This document shows, in pieces, positions 25,178-34,300 of a stretch of DNA of 40,880 nucleotides. The stretch covers positions 1 through 40,880 of the forward strand of contig PWMQ01000074.1 of the NCBI GenBank assembly GCA_003558125.1. Direction: 5' to 3'. Position 1 is the first letter of the stretch. Each line of letters opens with the position of its first letter. The translations under genes and the position numbers were made by a program. The notes under the pieces were generated by a model. The model was not told the DNA's origin and did no database searches. It was given only the letters and a program-made list of their open reading frames with translations. Origin of the DNA: Natronospira sp. Its GTDB lineage: Bacteria > Pseudomonadota > Gammaproteobacteria > Natronospirales > Natronospiraceae.

Positions 25178-26209
25178 TCAGCAACTACCGGAAACCACCG
25201 TCTGATTGCGGCCGTTGCGCTTGGCCTCGTACAAGGCCTTGTCGGCACGCGCAAGAATGGCCTCAATGCTGTCGCCAGGCTGGCAGGCCGCAACGCCCAG
25301 GCTCAGAGTAATATGGATTTGCTGATCGTCCAGTTCAAAGGGTTCCCGTTCGAAGGCCTGTCTTAGCTTCTCCGCCACCTGATAGGCCTCTTCCATGCTG
25401 GTTTCCGGCAGTACCACCAGAAACTCTTCCCCGCCCCATCGTGCGGCAGTGTCTGTGATCCGGATATTGTCCTGAATATACGTAGCCAGGGTCTTGAGGA
25501 TTTCGTCGCCGGCCATGTGGCCATGGTTGTCATTGACGTTCTTGAAGCGGTCCAGGTCAATGAATATCACGGAAAAGTGGCGCTGATAGCGCTTGGCCCG
25601 CACGAATTCCTGTTCCAATACCTCGTCTATTCGTACCCGGTTGAACATGCCGGTGAGCCGGTCACGGACCACCATTTGTTCCAGCCGTCGATAAGACTCG
25701 GTCAATGACTGGGTTCGGTCGTGGATCAGGTTATCGACCATCTGGGAGACTTCTTCCAGTTCCTTGAGCGGGTAGGGCTCTTCTTCGCCATGAAGATCCG
25801 TGGGGAAGGAAACGTGGACATGGCAGATATGGGCGTCGCCATCGTCGGGAAGGTGCCAGACAAGCGTATGGCGGGAGTCCCGTAACGTCATCTTGTGGGT
25901 GTCGCTGTTGATATTGAAGTCCAGCAACATCTGGGAAATCACCACGTCCTCGGTGACCTGATAGAGCTCGCAATGCTTGATGTCCAGATTGACAGGTTCC
26001 GGGTAGCCTTCCAGGTCGGAGCGGACCACCTCGCGCAGGCCAGCCGGGTCCATGGCCGATTCCCCCCGGCCGGTGCCGACTCCGATGGCCTGCGGGTGAT
26101 ATTGGGCCAGTGTGTCTCTGAGATCGCGCTCGACGAAATAGCGCCGGATATGCTCATTCAGCGCGGCCCGGCAACGCTCGTAGATTGGACCTTTGCTTAG
26201 TCGTCTCAT
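25178..26209 (-). CDS. Diguanylate cyclase with N-terminal SnoaL/NTF2-like domain
   Basis: It probably synthesises cyclic di-GMP in the cytosol; no membrane helix is seen. The N-terminal region (about residues 10-145, RRYFVERDLRDTLAQYHP through TLVWHLPDDGDAHICHVHVS) looks like a SnoaL/NTF2-like ligand-binding domain, followed by a coiled linker and the GGDEF domain. The active site is GGEEF (about 259-263, ARWGGEEFLVV), with the inhibitory RxxD site (RITD) five residues before it. It is 40 bp upstream of the beta-lactamase-fold gene on the same strand, so they may share a transcript with DUF411. The domain pairing is uncommon but not unknown. Confidence 0.88.
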   Translation of the reverse strand: MRRLSKGPIYERCRAALNEHIRRYFVERDLRDTLAQYHPQAIGVGTGRGESAMDPAGLREVVRSDLEGYPEPVNLDIKHCELYQVTEDVVISQMLLDFNINSDTHKMTLRDSRHTLVWHLPDDGDAHICHVHVSFPTDLHGEEEPYPLKELEEVSQMVDNLIHDRTQSLTESYRRLEQMVVRDRLTGMFNRVRIDEVLEQEFVRAKRYQRHFSVIFIDLDRFKNVNDNHGHMAGDEILKTLATYIQDNIRITDTAARWGGEEFLVVLPETSMEEAYQVAEKLRQAFEREPFELDDQQIHITLSLGVAACQPGDSIEAILARADKALYEAKRNGRNQTVVSGSC

Positions 26210-26399
26210 CCCTACTGTGCCTTCCGTTAAGCACTCCCGAAAAGTCTATCCTGCCCTTGAATGGGGCCGCACCGCAAATGCTCCCGGCCTAAGGGGAAGC
26301 TCGATAGTCTCACGGGAGACCGCGATGGAAACGGAGTGTATTGCTGAAACTGGTGGTTTGTACGGCCATGATCCGGACACGCCGGTGTTCAAAAACCGT

Positions 26400-27398
26400 T
26401 TATCCGTAGTGTTTCAGCAGGGCGCGGGCATTGGCGGCCATCTCCTCGCGGAGTTCGGTGGGGGCGATTACTTCAACCGCCGCGCCAAAGCCGTGTAACC
26501 ACCAGCGCAGTTGGCGAGTGTTGCGTACGGTGGCCGTGACCCGGGTGATGTCCTCACCGCGTTCCTCGAGCTGCTGATCCTCGCTCAGGGGGCTTTCCGA
26601 CAAGTGACGGGCCGCATCGCGCTCGAAATCCGCGACCAGCTCAATCTCCGGGCCTTCCAGCACATCCACCGCACCGGAGGCCACATACTCCCGCAACTGA
26701 AAATCTTTGGGTGACCAGCCCGGCTCATCCAGTAGCCTCGCCTTGCCGAGGCGATGCAGGGCCAGCAGACGGATGTCCTCATAATTGAAAAGGGTGCAGG
26801 CGAGATAGAGCACGTTGTCGCGCAGGATCAGGCCGAGGGGGTTGATGCGATAGGTCTTGGGTTCCAGGTCCCGCGAGGCGGCCCGGTACTCGGCCTCGAA
26901 CAGGCAGCCTTCCAGCAGGGCGTCATAGGCCGTGCGGATGGCCTCGGCGTCACCCTTCGGCGGCAGCAGGGGCTGGCTGCGGGGGACCACCGCGACAAGC
27001 TCGGACCAGTGACTCATGCCCGGCTGATTCTTCTCCGTCTGCTCGAGAATCTCCCGGGCCCGGGTCAGATGCTCGTCGAGAAAGCTCTGCATGTTGTTGG
27101 GCAAAAGCGGGCGGGAGAACTCGTTCAGCAGCAGAAAGGCCAGGGCCGTGGCCGGGCTCATGGCCGGCAGCTCGAATCCCCGCGCCTCCCGACTCCAGGA
27201 CCATCCCTGGGGCGAGGCGCCATCGCTAACGATGGGAAACCACCGCGACAGCTTGTCCAGATCCCGCTCCACGGTACGCTTGCTGACGTCGAAACCTTCG
27301 GCGGCCAATTTCTCCCGCAGCTCCCGGCAACTCACCCGCCGGGGCCAGCGGGCCACCTGTTCGAGCATGCGAACGTATCGAATGGATGTCTCAGACAT
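26400..27398 (-). CDS. WYL-domain transcriptional regulator
   Basis: This 332-residue protein has an N-terminal winged helix (CRELREKLAAEGFDVSKRTVERDLDKL segment, about 22-50), a WYL domain (about 150-225, INPLGLILRDNVLYLACTLF and the FNYEDIRLLALHRL block) and a C-terminal WCX-like extension (RQLRWWLHGFGAAVEVIAP). WYL proteins sense nucleotides or single-stranded nucleic acid and control DNA-damage or phage-defence genes (PafBC, DriD, BrxR, CapW). The gene is divergent from the ADP-ribosylglycohydrolase, and the intergenic dyad GCGACA-N5-TGTCGC at 27469-27485 is an obvious operator candidate for both. Four copies of that dyad in the next 13 kb suggest a wider regulon. Confidence 0.92.
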   Translation of the reverse strand: MSETSIRYVRMLEQVARWPRRVSCRELREKLAAEGFDVSKRTVERDLDKLSRWFPIVSDGASPQGWSWSREARGFELPAMSPATALAFLLLNEFSRPLLPNNMQSFLDEHLTRAREILEQTEKNQPGMSHWSELVAVVPRSQPLLPPKGDAEAIRTAYDALLEGCLFEAEYRAASRDLEPKTYRINPLGLILRDNVLYLACTLFNYEDIRLLALHRLGKARLLDEPGWSPKDFQLREYVASGAVDVLEGPEIELVADFERDAARHLSESPLSEDQQLEERGEDITRVTATVRNTRQLRWWLHGFGAAVEVIAPTELREEMAANARALLKHYG

Positions 27399-27460
27399 GG
27401 CAACCGGCTCCTTCCGGCAGAACTTTTGGGGTCTTGACTGTCGATGCGTGTGAGAGTGGC

Positions 27461-27485
27461 GCGACAGAGCGACAGCGCCTGTCGC
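27461..27485. promoter_or_regulatory. Operator candidate 1: GCGACA-N5-TGTCGC plus extra half-site
   Basis: A perfect dyad at 27469-27485 (GCGACA GCGCC TGTCGC) is extended to 7-bp arms and preceded by a direct half-site GCGACAG at 27461-27467. It lies between the WYL gene (71 bp away) and the ADP-ribosylglycohydrolase gene (48 bp away). A -10-like TATACA at 27501-27506 puts the dyad over the -35 region of the rightward promoter. The same dyad recurs at 38708, 39555 and 39891. Confidence 0.75.
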
Positions 27486-27532
27486 ATCTCGGAGGGAAAC
27501 TATACAACAAGCAACGACAGGGGAGTCATCAA

Positions 27533-28357
27533 ATGCTGGGCGCCATCACCGGAGACATCATTGGCTCGGTCTACGAGTTCAACAACACCGGCCGTACCGA
27601 CTTTCCACTGTTCGGCCGGGGAGCGGATTTCACCGACGACACCGTCCTGACCGTAGCCGTGGCCGAAGCCATCATTGAGGAGCGGGCCTTCAACCGGGCC
27701 CTGCAGGCCTGGTACGCCCGCTATCCTCACTGCAGCTACGGCGGCTCCTTCCACAGTTGGGCCCGCTCCGGCGGCTCCGCGCCCTACAACAGCTGGGGTA
27801 ACGGCTCGGCCATGCGCGTCAGCCCGACCGGCTGGGTCAGCGAGGACGCCGACGAGGTCCTGCGCATCGCCCACGACAGCGCGGCCGTCACCCACAACCA
27901 CCCCGAGGGCATCAAGGGCGCCCAGGCGGTGGCCCTGGCCATCCTATTGGCCCGCCAGGGACAGAGTGCTTCGGCCATCGCCGAGGATATCGCCGAGGCC
28001 TTCGACTACCGCCTCGACCATGATCTCGACGCCTTGCGCGAGACCTACGAGTTCGATGTCTCCTGCCAGGGCTCGGTCCCCCAGGCCATTGCCTGCGCCC
28101 TAAAGGGGAAGGATTTCGAGGACAGCATCAGAAAGGCGGTGTCCATTGGCGGTGACAGCGACACCATCGCCGCCATTGCCGGCAGCATTGCAGAAGCCCG
28201 CTTCGGCGGCGTACCGGAGCCGATTCTGCGTGAAAGCTGGACGCGGCTGCCAGACACCATGCGCGCAGTGATCCGAGGTTTTCATCAACGCTTTGCACTT
28301 CCGGGCGAACTGCCGGAAGATATCGAATCGAGACAAGACTTGATCGTCGGCCGCTAG
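27533..28357 (+). CDS. ADP-ribosylglycohydrolase (DraG/ARH family)
   Basis: This cytosolic binuclear-metal enzyme probably removes ADP-ribose from a modified macromolecule. The 274-residue protein shows all family motifs: GAITGDIIGSVYEF, FTDDTVLTVAVAEA (metal-binding T-D-D-T), WGNGSAMRVSP, AVTHNHPEGIKGAQAVALA and SIGGDSDTIAAIAGSIAEA (second metal-binding G-G-D-x-D-T). The start at 27533 has GGGGAG before it; upstream in-frame codons are not family-like. There is no nitrogenase in the window, so the target is not dinitrogenase reductase; reversal of protein or nucleic-acid ADP-ribosylation is more likely. Codons end strongly in C, as in the HEPN and phosphatase genes. It is divergent from the WYL regulator and followed by a 52-residue gene. 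Confidence 0.93.
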   Translation: MLGAITGDIIGSVYEFNNTGRTDFPLFGRGADFTDDTVLTVAVAEAIIEERAFNRALQAWYARYPHCSYGGSFHSWARSGGSAPYNSWGNGSAMRVSPTGWVSEDADEVLRIAHDSAAVTHNHPEGIKGAQAVALAILLARQGQSASAIAEDIAEAFDYRLDHDLDALRETYEFDVSCQGSVPQAIACALKGKDFEDSIRKAVSIGGDSDTIAAIAGSIAEARFGGVPEPILRESWTRLPDTMRAVIRGFHQRFALPGELPEDIESRQDLIVGR

Positions 28358-28383
28358 CCGGCGGCCCGGATAGGAGATCCCGC

Positions 28384-28542
28384 ATGTCCATCAACCGAAC
28401 CAGAGGCCTGCTCTATTGGCTGGCCCGCCTGCTGGGAGACGTCAACGCCGTGCGCCGGGGCCGGGTAGGACGGCGCATCGGCCGTCGCGTCGTCGGCCGC
28501 GCGGCAGGGCGCGGCATCGGCAGGCTGTTTCGCCGCTTCTAG
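28384..28542 (+). CDS. 52-residue arginine-rich small protein
   Basis: This short gene has ATG 28384, Shine-Dalgarno AGGAG seven bases upstream and TAG at 28540-28542. It lies 26 bp after the ADP-ribosylglycohydrolase stop and is very likely co-transcribed with it. The product begins MSINRTRGLLYWLARLLGDV and continues with many Arg/Gly repeats (RRIGRRVVGRAAGRGIG), giving an amphipathic, highly basic helix. I recall similar small basic proteins of unknown function with the same start in other bacteria and archaea. The basic face suggests binding to nucleic acid or to the membrane. Confidence 0.8.
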   Translation: MSINRTRGLLYWLARLLGDVNAVRRGRVGRRIGRRVVGRAAGRGIGRLFRRF

Positions 28543-28568
28543 CAACCCCGGATGGAATCAGCGCTGCC

Positions 28569-29252
28569 TTAGTCCAGCCGAAACACCGCCTGCACCTCGG
28601 CGGAGACAGTTATCGGTTCGGGCATGAAGCTGACCGCCTCCGGCGCCTGCATCAATTCCGCCCGAGCCATCATCGGACGACTGCGATCGCCCTCCTGCAG
28701 CTGAAGCAATGTCCCCACCTGGCGTCCGTCGCCGGCGGCCAGGGCCGACGCCCGAGAGCGGGCATTGGCCACCGCCTCGCCCAGCAAGTCATTACGCAGC
28801 GCCTCGGGGTCCGCCAGACGGGAGCGGACGCCCTGGATCTGTGTCCAGCCCGTGGTGATCAGCGCCCCGAGCAAGGGCCCCATTTCCTGCTCCACGTCCA
28901 CCTGCAGGCGCACTTGTCGCGACAGCCGCATCTCGCCCGTGACCCGTCGCTGCTCGTCCCGGTCCCAGTGGGGTTCCTGATGCAGTTCCAGCTCCCAGGC
29001 GCGAATGTCATCCTCTTCCAGCCCATGCTCACGAGCCAGGGAGATGACATTGGCAAGCCGCTCCTCCAACGCCTCGGACAGCGCCGCTTCATCCTCTCCA
29101 CGCTCCACCAGCAGCAGGGAGATTTCGTAATAGTCCGGCATCAGCTCCCGTTCCGCCTTGCCGGAGACAGTCACCGTGTCCGGCTCCCCGGCACAGCCCA
29201 CCAGTAGCCCGGCAAGGCCCATCATCATCAGCAGTGGCAGTAGTCGTCGCAT
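28569..29252 (-). CDS. SIMPL (DUF541) domain lipoprotein
   Basis: This is a 227-residue exported lipoprotein: MRRLLPLLMMMGLAGLLVGC gives the signal and lipobox (Cys20). It then shows the SIMPL domain, VTVSGKAERELMPDYYEISL near the start, DIRAWELELHQEP and a Val-Gln-rich middle, LGEAVANARSRASALAAGDG and EPITVSAEVQAVFRLD at the end. SIMPL/OMP28-type proteins are periplasmic and of unknown function, sometimes linked to oxidative stress. I start at 29252 rather than the in-frame ATG at 29294 because the signal peptide begins there and GAGGAG precedes it. It converges on the small Arg-rich gene and lies downstream of recD. Confidence 0.88.
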   Translation of the reverse strand: MRRLLPLLMMMGLAGLLVGCAGEPDTVTVSGKAERELMPDYYEISLLLVERGEDEAALSEALEERLANVISLAREHGLEEDDIRAWELELHQEPHWDRDEQRRVTGEMRLSRQVRLQVDVEQEMGPLLGALITTGWTQIQGVRSRLADPEALRNDLLGEAVANARSRASALAAGDGRQVGTLLQLQEGDRSRPMMARAELMQAPEAVSFMPEPITVSAEVQAVFRLD

Positions 29253-29362
29253 CGGTACTCCTCGAACGATCATGGCTTGGGCAGTTTGCCCCAATACTGA
29301 CTGAATCGGAAGCCTCTCCGGGGTAACCCCCTAACTTGCCTGGCCATGGCTGGATCGCCAGC

Positions 29363-31354
29363 CTATGCGTTCAGGCGCTCACGCAGTCCGGAGCGGCGGC
29401 TGATTCGGCGCGCCACTGCCAGGCGGATCAGATGCTCGCTGGTGCCGGCTAGCGTGGCTTGGTGCCGGGCGCGGGTGATGCCGGTGTAGAGCAGCTCCCG
29501 GGTGAGCACCGGATTGTCCACTTCGGGCAGTACCATCAGCACCCGGTCAAACTCCGAGCCCTGTGACTTGTGCACGGTCATGGCGAAGACGCTTTCCATG
29601 CTGTCCAGGCGGCTGGGCAGTACCAGGCGAATATCACCACCGGGCAGCTCAAAGGCGACCCGCAGGCGCGGTCGTTCATCATCCGCCAGCCGGGTCAGCA
29701 GACAGATCCCCACATCCCCGTTCATCAGCCCCAGTTCATAATCATTGCGCGTCACCATCACCGGGCGTCCCTCATACCAGTCCCGATCCTTGTCAATCAG
29801 GCCTTCTCTTCTGAGCACGGCGGCGATGCGTTCATTGAGCCCGCTCACTCCGAGCATGCCTTGTCGGACCGTGGCCAGTACCTGGAATTGTCCAAAGTGA
29901 TGAATCACTTTACGGGCCCAGTCACGGGTGGCCTTGTCGGGATCGGGTTCCTGATTACTGTCCGGTCGGCTGGCCTTGAGTTGTTCCAGATAAGGCCGGT
30001 AGCCCGCAACGCTTAACTTTTCTATGCGGCTGTCTTCGGCATCCTTCAGCAGGGCCAGGCTGACATCATCGTCCCCCTCTCCAAGCAGGCTCAGGGTTCG
30101 TTCGCTGTCACCGGCATTGACCGCAGCCGCCAGCCCGCCGATGCCGCTGTCGGCAGAGAAGCGATGACTGTGGCGTAGCATGACCGTGTGCTGGCGCAGG
30201 GCCGGGGCCTGATCGCGTGCCTGGAACGCGCCAATCTCTTCGCCACTGGCAGACTTGACCCAGTCCACGGTGTCAGCCGAATAATCGCCGGCATCCGCCC
30301 CCTGGCAAAGGTCGCCGAGCACGGCGCCGGCCTCGACCGAGGCCAGCTGGTCCTTGTCACCCAGCAGGATCAATCGGGTTTCCGGGCGCAGGGCGTCCAG
30401 CAGCTTTGCGGTCATTTCCAGATCAATCATGGAGGCTTCATCAATCACCACCACATCGGCATGCAGGGGGTTATGACGGTCATTACGGAAGAAGCGGCTG
30501 TTGCGGACACTGCCCAGCAGACGATGCAGGGTTCGCACTTCCCGCGGCACCGCGAGCTTGACCGATTCGTCAAAGGGCAGGGCATCAATGGCCCCGCCAA
30601 TGGACTCGCTCAGGCGGGCCGCGGCCTTGCCGGTGGGTGCCGCCAGCCGAATGCGCAGGGGCCGCTCAGGGTCCGCGGTCAGCTGTCTGGCCTGCAACAG
30701 GCCGAGCAGTTTGACCACCGTGGTCGTCTTGCCGGTGCCGGGCCCGCCGGTGATGATGGTCAAAGCGGATCGCACGGCGAGTGCACTGGCGACCTTCTGC
30801 CAGTCCGGCTGATAGGCCCCGCCGGCAAACAGTGCATCCAGCTGTGACTTCAGGTTCGGGGCCACCGTCTCCTCGGTCTCCAGCCGGGCCTCGATGGAGG
30901 CGGCTACATCCTGCTCATGCTGCCAGTAACGACGCAAGTAGAGCCGGTTGCCCTGTAGCACCAGCGGTTCATTGCCTTGATCACGCTGCTGCGCCGGGCA
31001 GGCAATCACGGCCGATTGCGTCAGAACGGCGGTCAGGGTTTCCATCTCCTGCTTGCCGAGCCAGTCCGTGGGGCGGTCGATGGCTTCGGCTACCCCTGTA
31101 TCCGGTAACTCCGGCCATAGTCGTGTCGGCTCACTCAGGGCCTGTTGCAGGTCCAGGCAGATATTGCCCTGGCCGACTTGCTGGCTGGTCAGGGGCGCCA
31201 TGAGCAGGACCGTCTCATCCTGTTCGCCGCCTTCTTCATTCAGAAAGCAGGCCAGGGCATGATCCACACCACGCAGCCAGCCGGCGCGGGCCCAGTCCGA
31301 CAGCCGGGCGGGCAGGGCAGTGTTGATCGGCAGTGCGGGCTGTTCACTGGACAT
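29363..31354 (-). CDS. recD: Exodeoxyribonuclease V alpha subunit (5'-3' helicase)
   Basis: RecD is the fast 5'-3' helicase of RecBCD, which processes double-strand breaks and degrades linear phage DNA. The 663-residue protein has the Walker A loop ITGGPGTGKTTTVVKLL, Walker B-type VVIDEASMIDLEM, motif III LILLGDKDQLASVEAGAVLGD (in two parts), and the C-terminal superfamily 1 motifs MTVHKSQGSEFDRVLMVLP and LLYTGITRARHQATL. The ATG at 31354 overlaps the recB end by 11 bp and has GGGAGG before it; an in-frame ATG at 31438 lies inside recB. Last gene of recC-recB-recD. Confidence 0.96.
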   Translation of the reverse strand: MSSEQPALPINTALPARLSDWARAGWLRGVDHALACFLNEEGGEQDETVLLMAPLTSQQVGQGNICLDLQQALSEPTRLWPELPDTGVAEAIDRPTDWLGKQEMETLTAVLTQSAVIACPAQQRDQGNEPLVLQGNRLYLRRYWQHEQDVAASIEARLETEETVAPNLKSQLDALFAGGAYQPDWQKVASALAVRSALTIITGGPGTGKTTTVVKLLGLLQARQLTADPERPLRIRLAAPTGKAAARLSESIGGAIDALPFDESVKLAVPREVRTLHRLLGSVRNSRFFRNDRHNPLHADVVVIDEASMIDLEMTAKLLDALRPETRLILLGDKDQLASVEAGAVLGDLCQGADAGDYSADTVDWVKSASGEEIGAFQARDQAPALRQHTVMLRHSHRFSADSGIGGLAAAVNAGDSERTLSLLGEGDDDVSLALLKDAEDSRIEKLSVAGYRPYLEQLKASRPDSNQEPDPDKATRDWARKVIHHFGQFQVLATVRQGMLGVSGLNERIAAVLRREGLIDKDRDWYEGRPVMVTRNDYELGLMNGDVGICLLTRLADDERPRLRVAFELPGGDIRLVLPSRLDSMESVFAMTVHKSQGSEFDRVLMVLPEVDNPVLTRELLYTGITRARHQATLAGTSEHLIRLAVARRISRRSGLRERLNA

Positions 31355-34300
31355 GAGCCACCTCCCGACTGAACAGGGTATCCAGTTCCTCCACCAGAGC
31401 CCTGGGCGGACGTTCCAGATGCAGGCCCCGGCTGGCATGGTTCACACCACGCAGAAAGAGACAGCCGGCACCGCCCACATGGTGTTCATAGTCATAGTCA
31501 TTACCCAACCGGGACCGCAGCAGTCGATGCAGGGCCAGCAGGTAGAGACTGTACTGGGCGTCATAGCGCTTCTTGATCACCGCCTGACGCAGGGCAGTCT
31601 GTGAATAGGCGGCATCGGAAGCACCCAGGTAATTGGATTTGTAATCGATCACGTAATAACGCCCCTCGTGCTCGAAGACCAGATCAATGAAACCCTTGAG
31701 CATGCCATTGAGCTGGTTTTGCCCAAGCTGGGGTCGGCCCACGCCGTTGAGAGCATATTGCTGAATGACCCGGTCGATGGCCTCGGCACCCGCATCATGC
31801 ACCGAGAGCATGAACTCCAGCTCGGCAATGAACTGCCCGGGTTGCAGTTCATTCAGACGCAGCGTGTCATCACCCAGGGGCAGGGGAGCGCTCACGGTTG
31901 CCTCCATCCAGTCCCCGACCGTCTGACCCCAGTGACGCCAGCGGCGGGTATTGAGTCGCTCATAGAGAAGCGTCTGAAAGGCCCGGTCCTCGATAGCCGG
32001 GAAATGGCGTTCGGCCAAGGCTTCCAGCAGCCCGTGCAGGAAGGTCCCCGCCGCCGGCCCGCGCGGGAAGGCGTGCAGGCTGTCCGGCTCGGCTTCGCCG
32101 TCGTCCAGCGCCTCGGACAGGCTTTCCTCGACAATTACATCTTCATCCGCCGAGCCCGGTGCCCAGGCCCGGGGCCCGTCTTCCAGCAGCGCCGAGTAAC
32201 TGGCAATCCACCATCTCTCGGCATTGGGTGGGGTAGCTTCATAGTCACGGGCCCGCGCCATGGCAATGCCGGCCTCATCCTGCTCGAGCTGAAACGCATC
32301 GGGTGACTCGATGCGGGCGTCAACGGTTTCAATCGCCGGATGCTTGCTGGCTACTTCCGTCAGGCGATCTTCCAGTTCCTCGGCCGGGTCCCCGGCCTGC
32401 CATTGAATCAGGTGGCCGATGGCGGCGTTCTCCAGGTCACTCTTCTTGAGTTTTTCAGGGTCTTTCGTTCTCGAGTCGGCCGCCCTTTCTCGCACCCCGG
32501 CCATGCCCACCCAGCAGGCATGGCGGGCCCGGGTTAGGGCCACATACATCAGGCGCAGGTCTTCCTGAAAGCGCAGCTGTTCGGCCGCTTCCTTGATTTC
32601 TTCATCCGGCTCGAAGCTGAGTCGGCGCTGGCCTTTCTCGTAATACCAGATCGGCGGGTTCTTGCCGTCTTCCTTGCGATAGGCACAGGCAAAGGGAAGA
32701 AACACCAGGGGAAACTCCAGGCCCTTGGATTTGTGAATGGTAATGACCTTGATGAGCTCGGCATCGCTTTCCAGACGAATCAGTTGTTCATCACCGGCCT
32801 GTCCCTCATCGGCCGTCTGAATCTGCTCGTCCAGCCAGCGAATCAATGCCTGGGCCCCATCCAGATGACTGGCCGCATCCTGCAGCAACTCGCTCAGGTG
32901 CAGAAGATTGGTCAGACGGCGTTCCCCGTCAGCTTGTTGCAACAGGCGCGGGGCCAGTTGGTGCTCGCGCATCAGTCGGCGCAGCATGGGGAGCACGCCG
33001 CGCTCCTGCCAGGTCTGGCCATAGCCACGAAAACGTTCCAGCTCCGACTCCCAAAGGCCGTCGTTCTGGATCAGGCGGTCCAGTTCCTGCCAGCCATGGC
33101 CCAGGGCGGCGGTACCCAATGCAGCGCGCACATGGTTCTCCGAGTCAGGCTCCGCCGCTGCCTTCAGCCAGCGCAGCACATCCAGGGCTTCGTCACTACT
33201 GAAAATGTTCTCCCGGTCCGAGAGATAGACCGAGCGAAGCTGGCGTTCGCGGAGGGCATCCCGCACCAAGGCCGCTTCCTTGCCCGTTCGAACCAGAATG
33301 GCGATGTCAGAGGGCCGCACGGGATGGCTCTCGCCATCCTTGTCGAAACCCGCCATGCCTTGCTGGCTCTGCCAGAGCAGTTTGGCCACTTCACTGGCAC
33401 AAACCTCGGCCATGTGTTCCCGGTATTCCCGAATCGGAATGCTGACCGCCAGCCCGTCCTCGTTTTCCTTTTTAATCAGGCTGAATGTCAGCGCCGGGAC
33501 ATCGTAGCCCTGCCGGGTGAATCGCTCCTTGAGGCCATTCCAGTCCACGGCCCGGTAGGCCAGGTCCGCCCGATTGAAAGGCCCTGCCCCTGTATCGCCG
33601 GCATGGGTGAACAGCTGATTGACCGATTCCACCATGGCCTGGCTGGAGCGAAAGTTCCGGCCCAGGGTATGGATGGCATCCACCGATTCCTCGCGCGCTT
33701 TCAGGTAGGTCTCCAGATCCGCCCCGCGGAAGGAGTAGATGGCCTGCTTGGGATCACCGATCAGAAACCAGCTGCCATCATCGGTACCGCTTTCCTTTCC
33801 ATACACCGCCTTGAAGATCTCGTACTGGACCGGGTCGGTGTCCTGAAACTCGTCGATCAGGGCTACCGGGAACTGCTGGCGAATGGTGTGGGCGAGCTGG
33901 CTGCCATTCTCTGCATTCAGGGCCGTGTGCAGATCCTCCAGCATGTCATCAAAGCCGATGACCGATTGCTGCTGCTTGAAATGCTTCAGCCGTGTCTCGA
34001 TCCAGGCACAGGCATGGGCCAGCAGGGGATTACGAGCCGCCTGCAACTGCCCTGTGCATTCCACCAGCCGCTCGGCCGCCGCGACGATGGGGCTGTCCAG
34101 AATCTCGGCCGGGGTCTCGGCCCCTTTTCGAGTGGCCTTTTCCAGGGTTTCCCGGGTCAGCTCGTTCCAGGGGCTTCGGTCACAGGGAGGGGAGGCCAGC
34201 GCCGGCTGCGCAACCCATTCTTTCAATGCCGGCAACACCTTTCCACGCCAGGTGCCCGCCGTGGGGCGAGAACCCGTCTTGAGAGATTTTTGCTTCCAGG

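Noticed and set aside
26260..26330. Resemblance to a cyclic di-GMP (GEMM) riboswitch: CGCAAA followed by CCCGGCCTAA and, later, ACCGCGATGG
   Set aside because: The upstream helix with its GNRA loop and the receptor helix cannot be formed, and the motif points rightward where no gene starts (the WYL gene lies on the other strand).
26343..26498. Small plus-strand open frame beginning METECIAETGG at the end of the WYL gene
   Set aside because: It runs into the WYL coding region on the opposite strand, has no good ribosome-binding site and no recognisable family.
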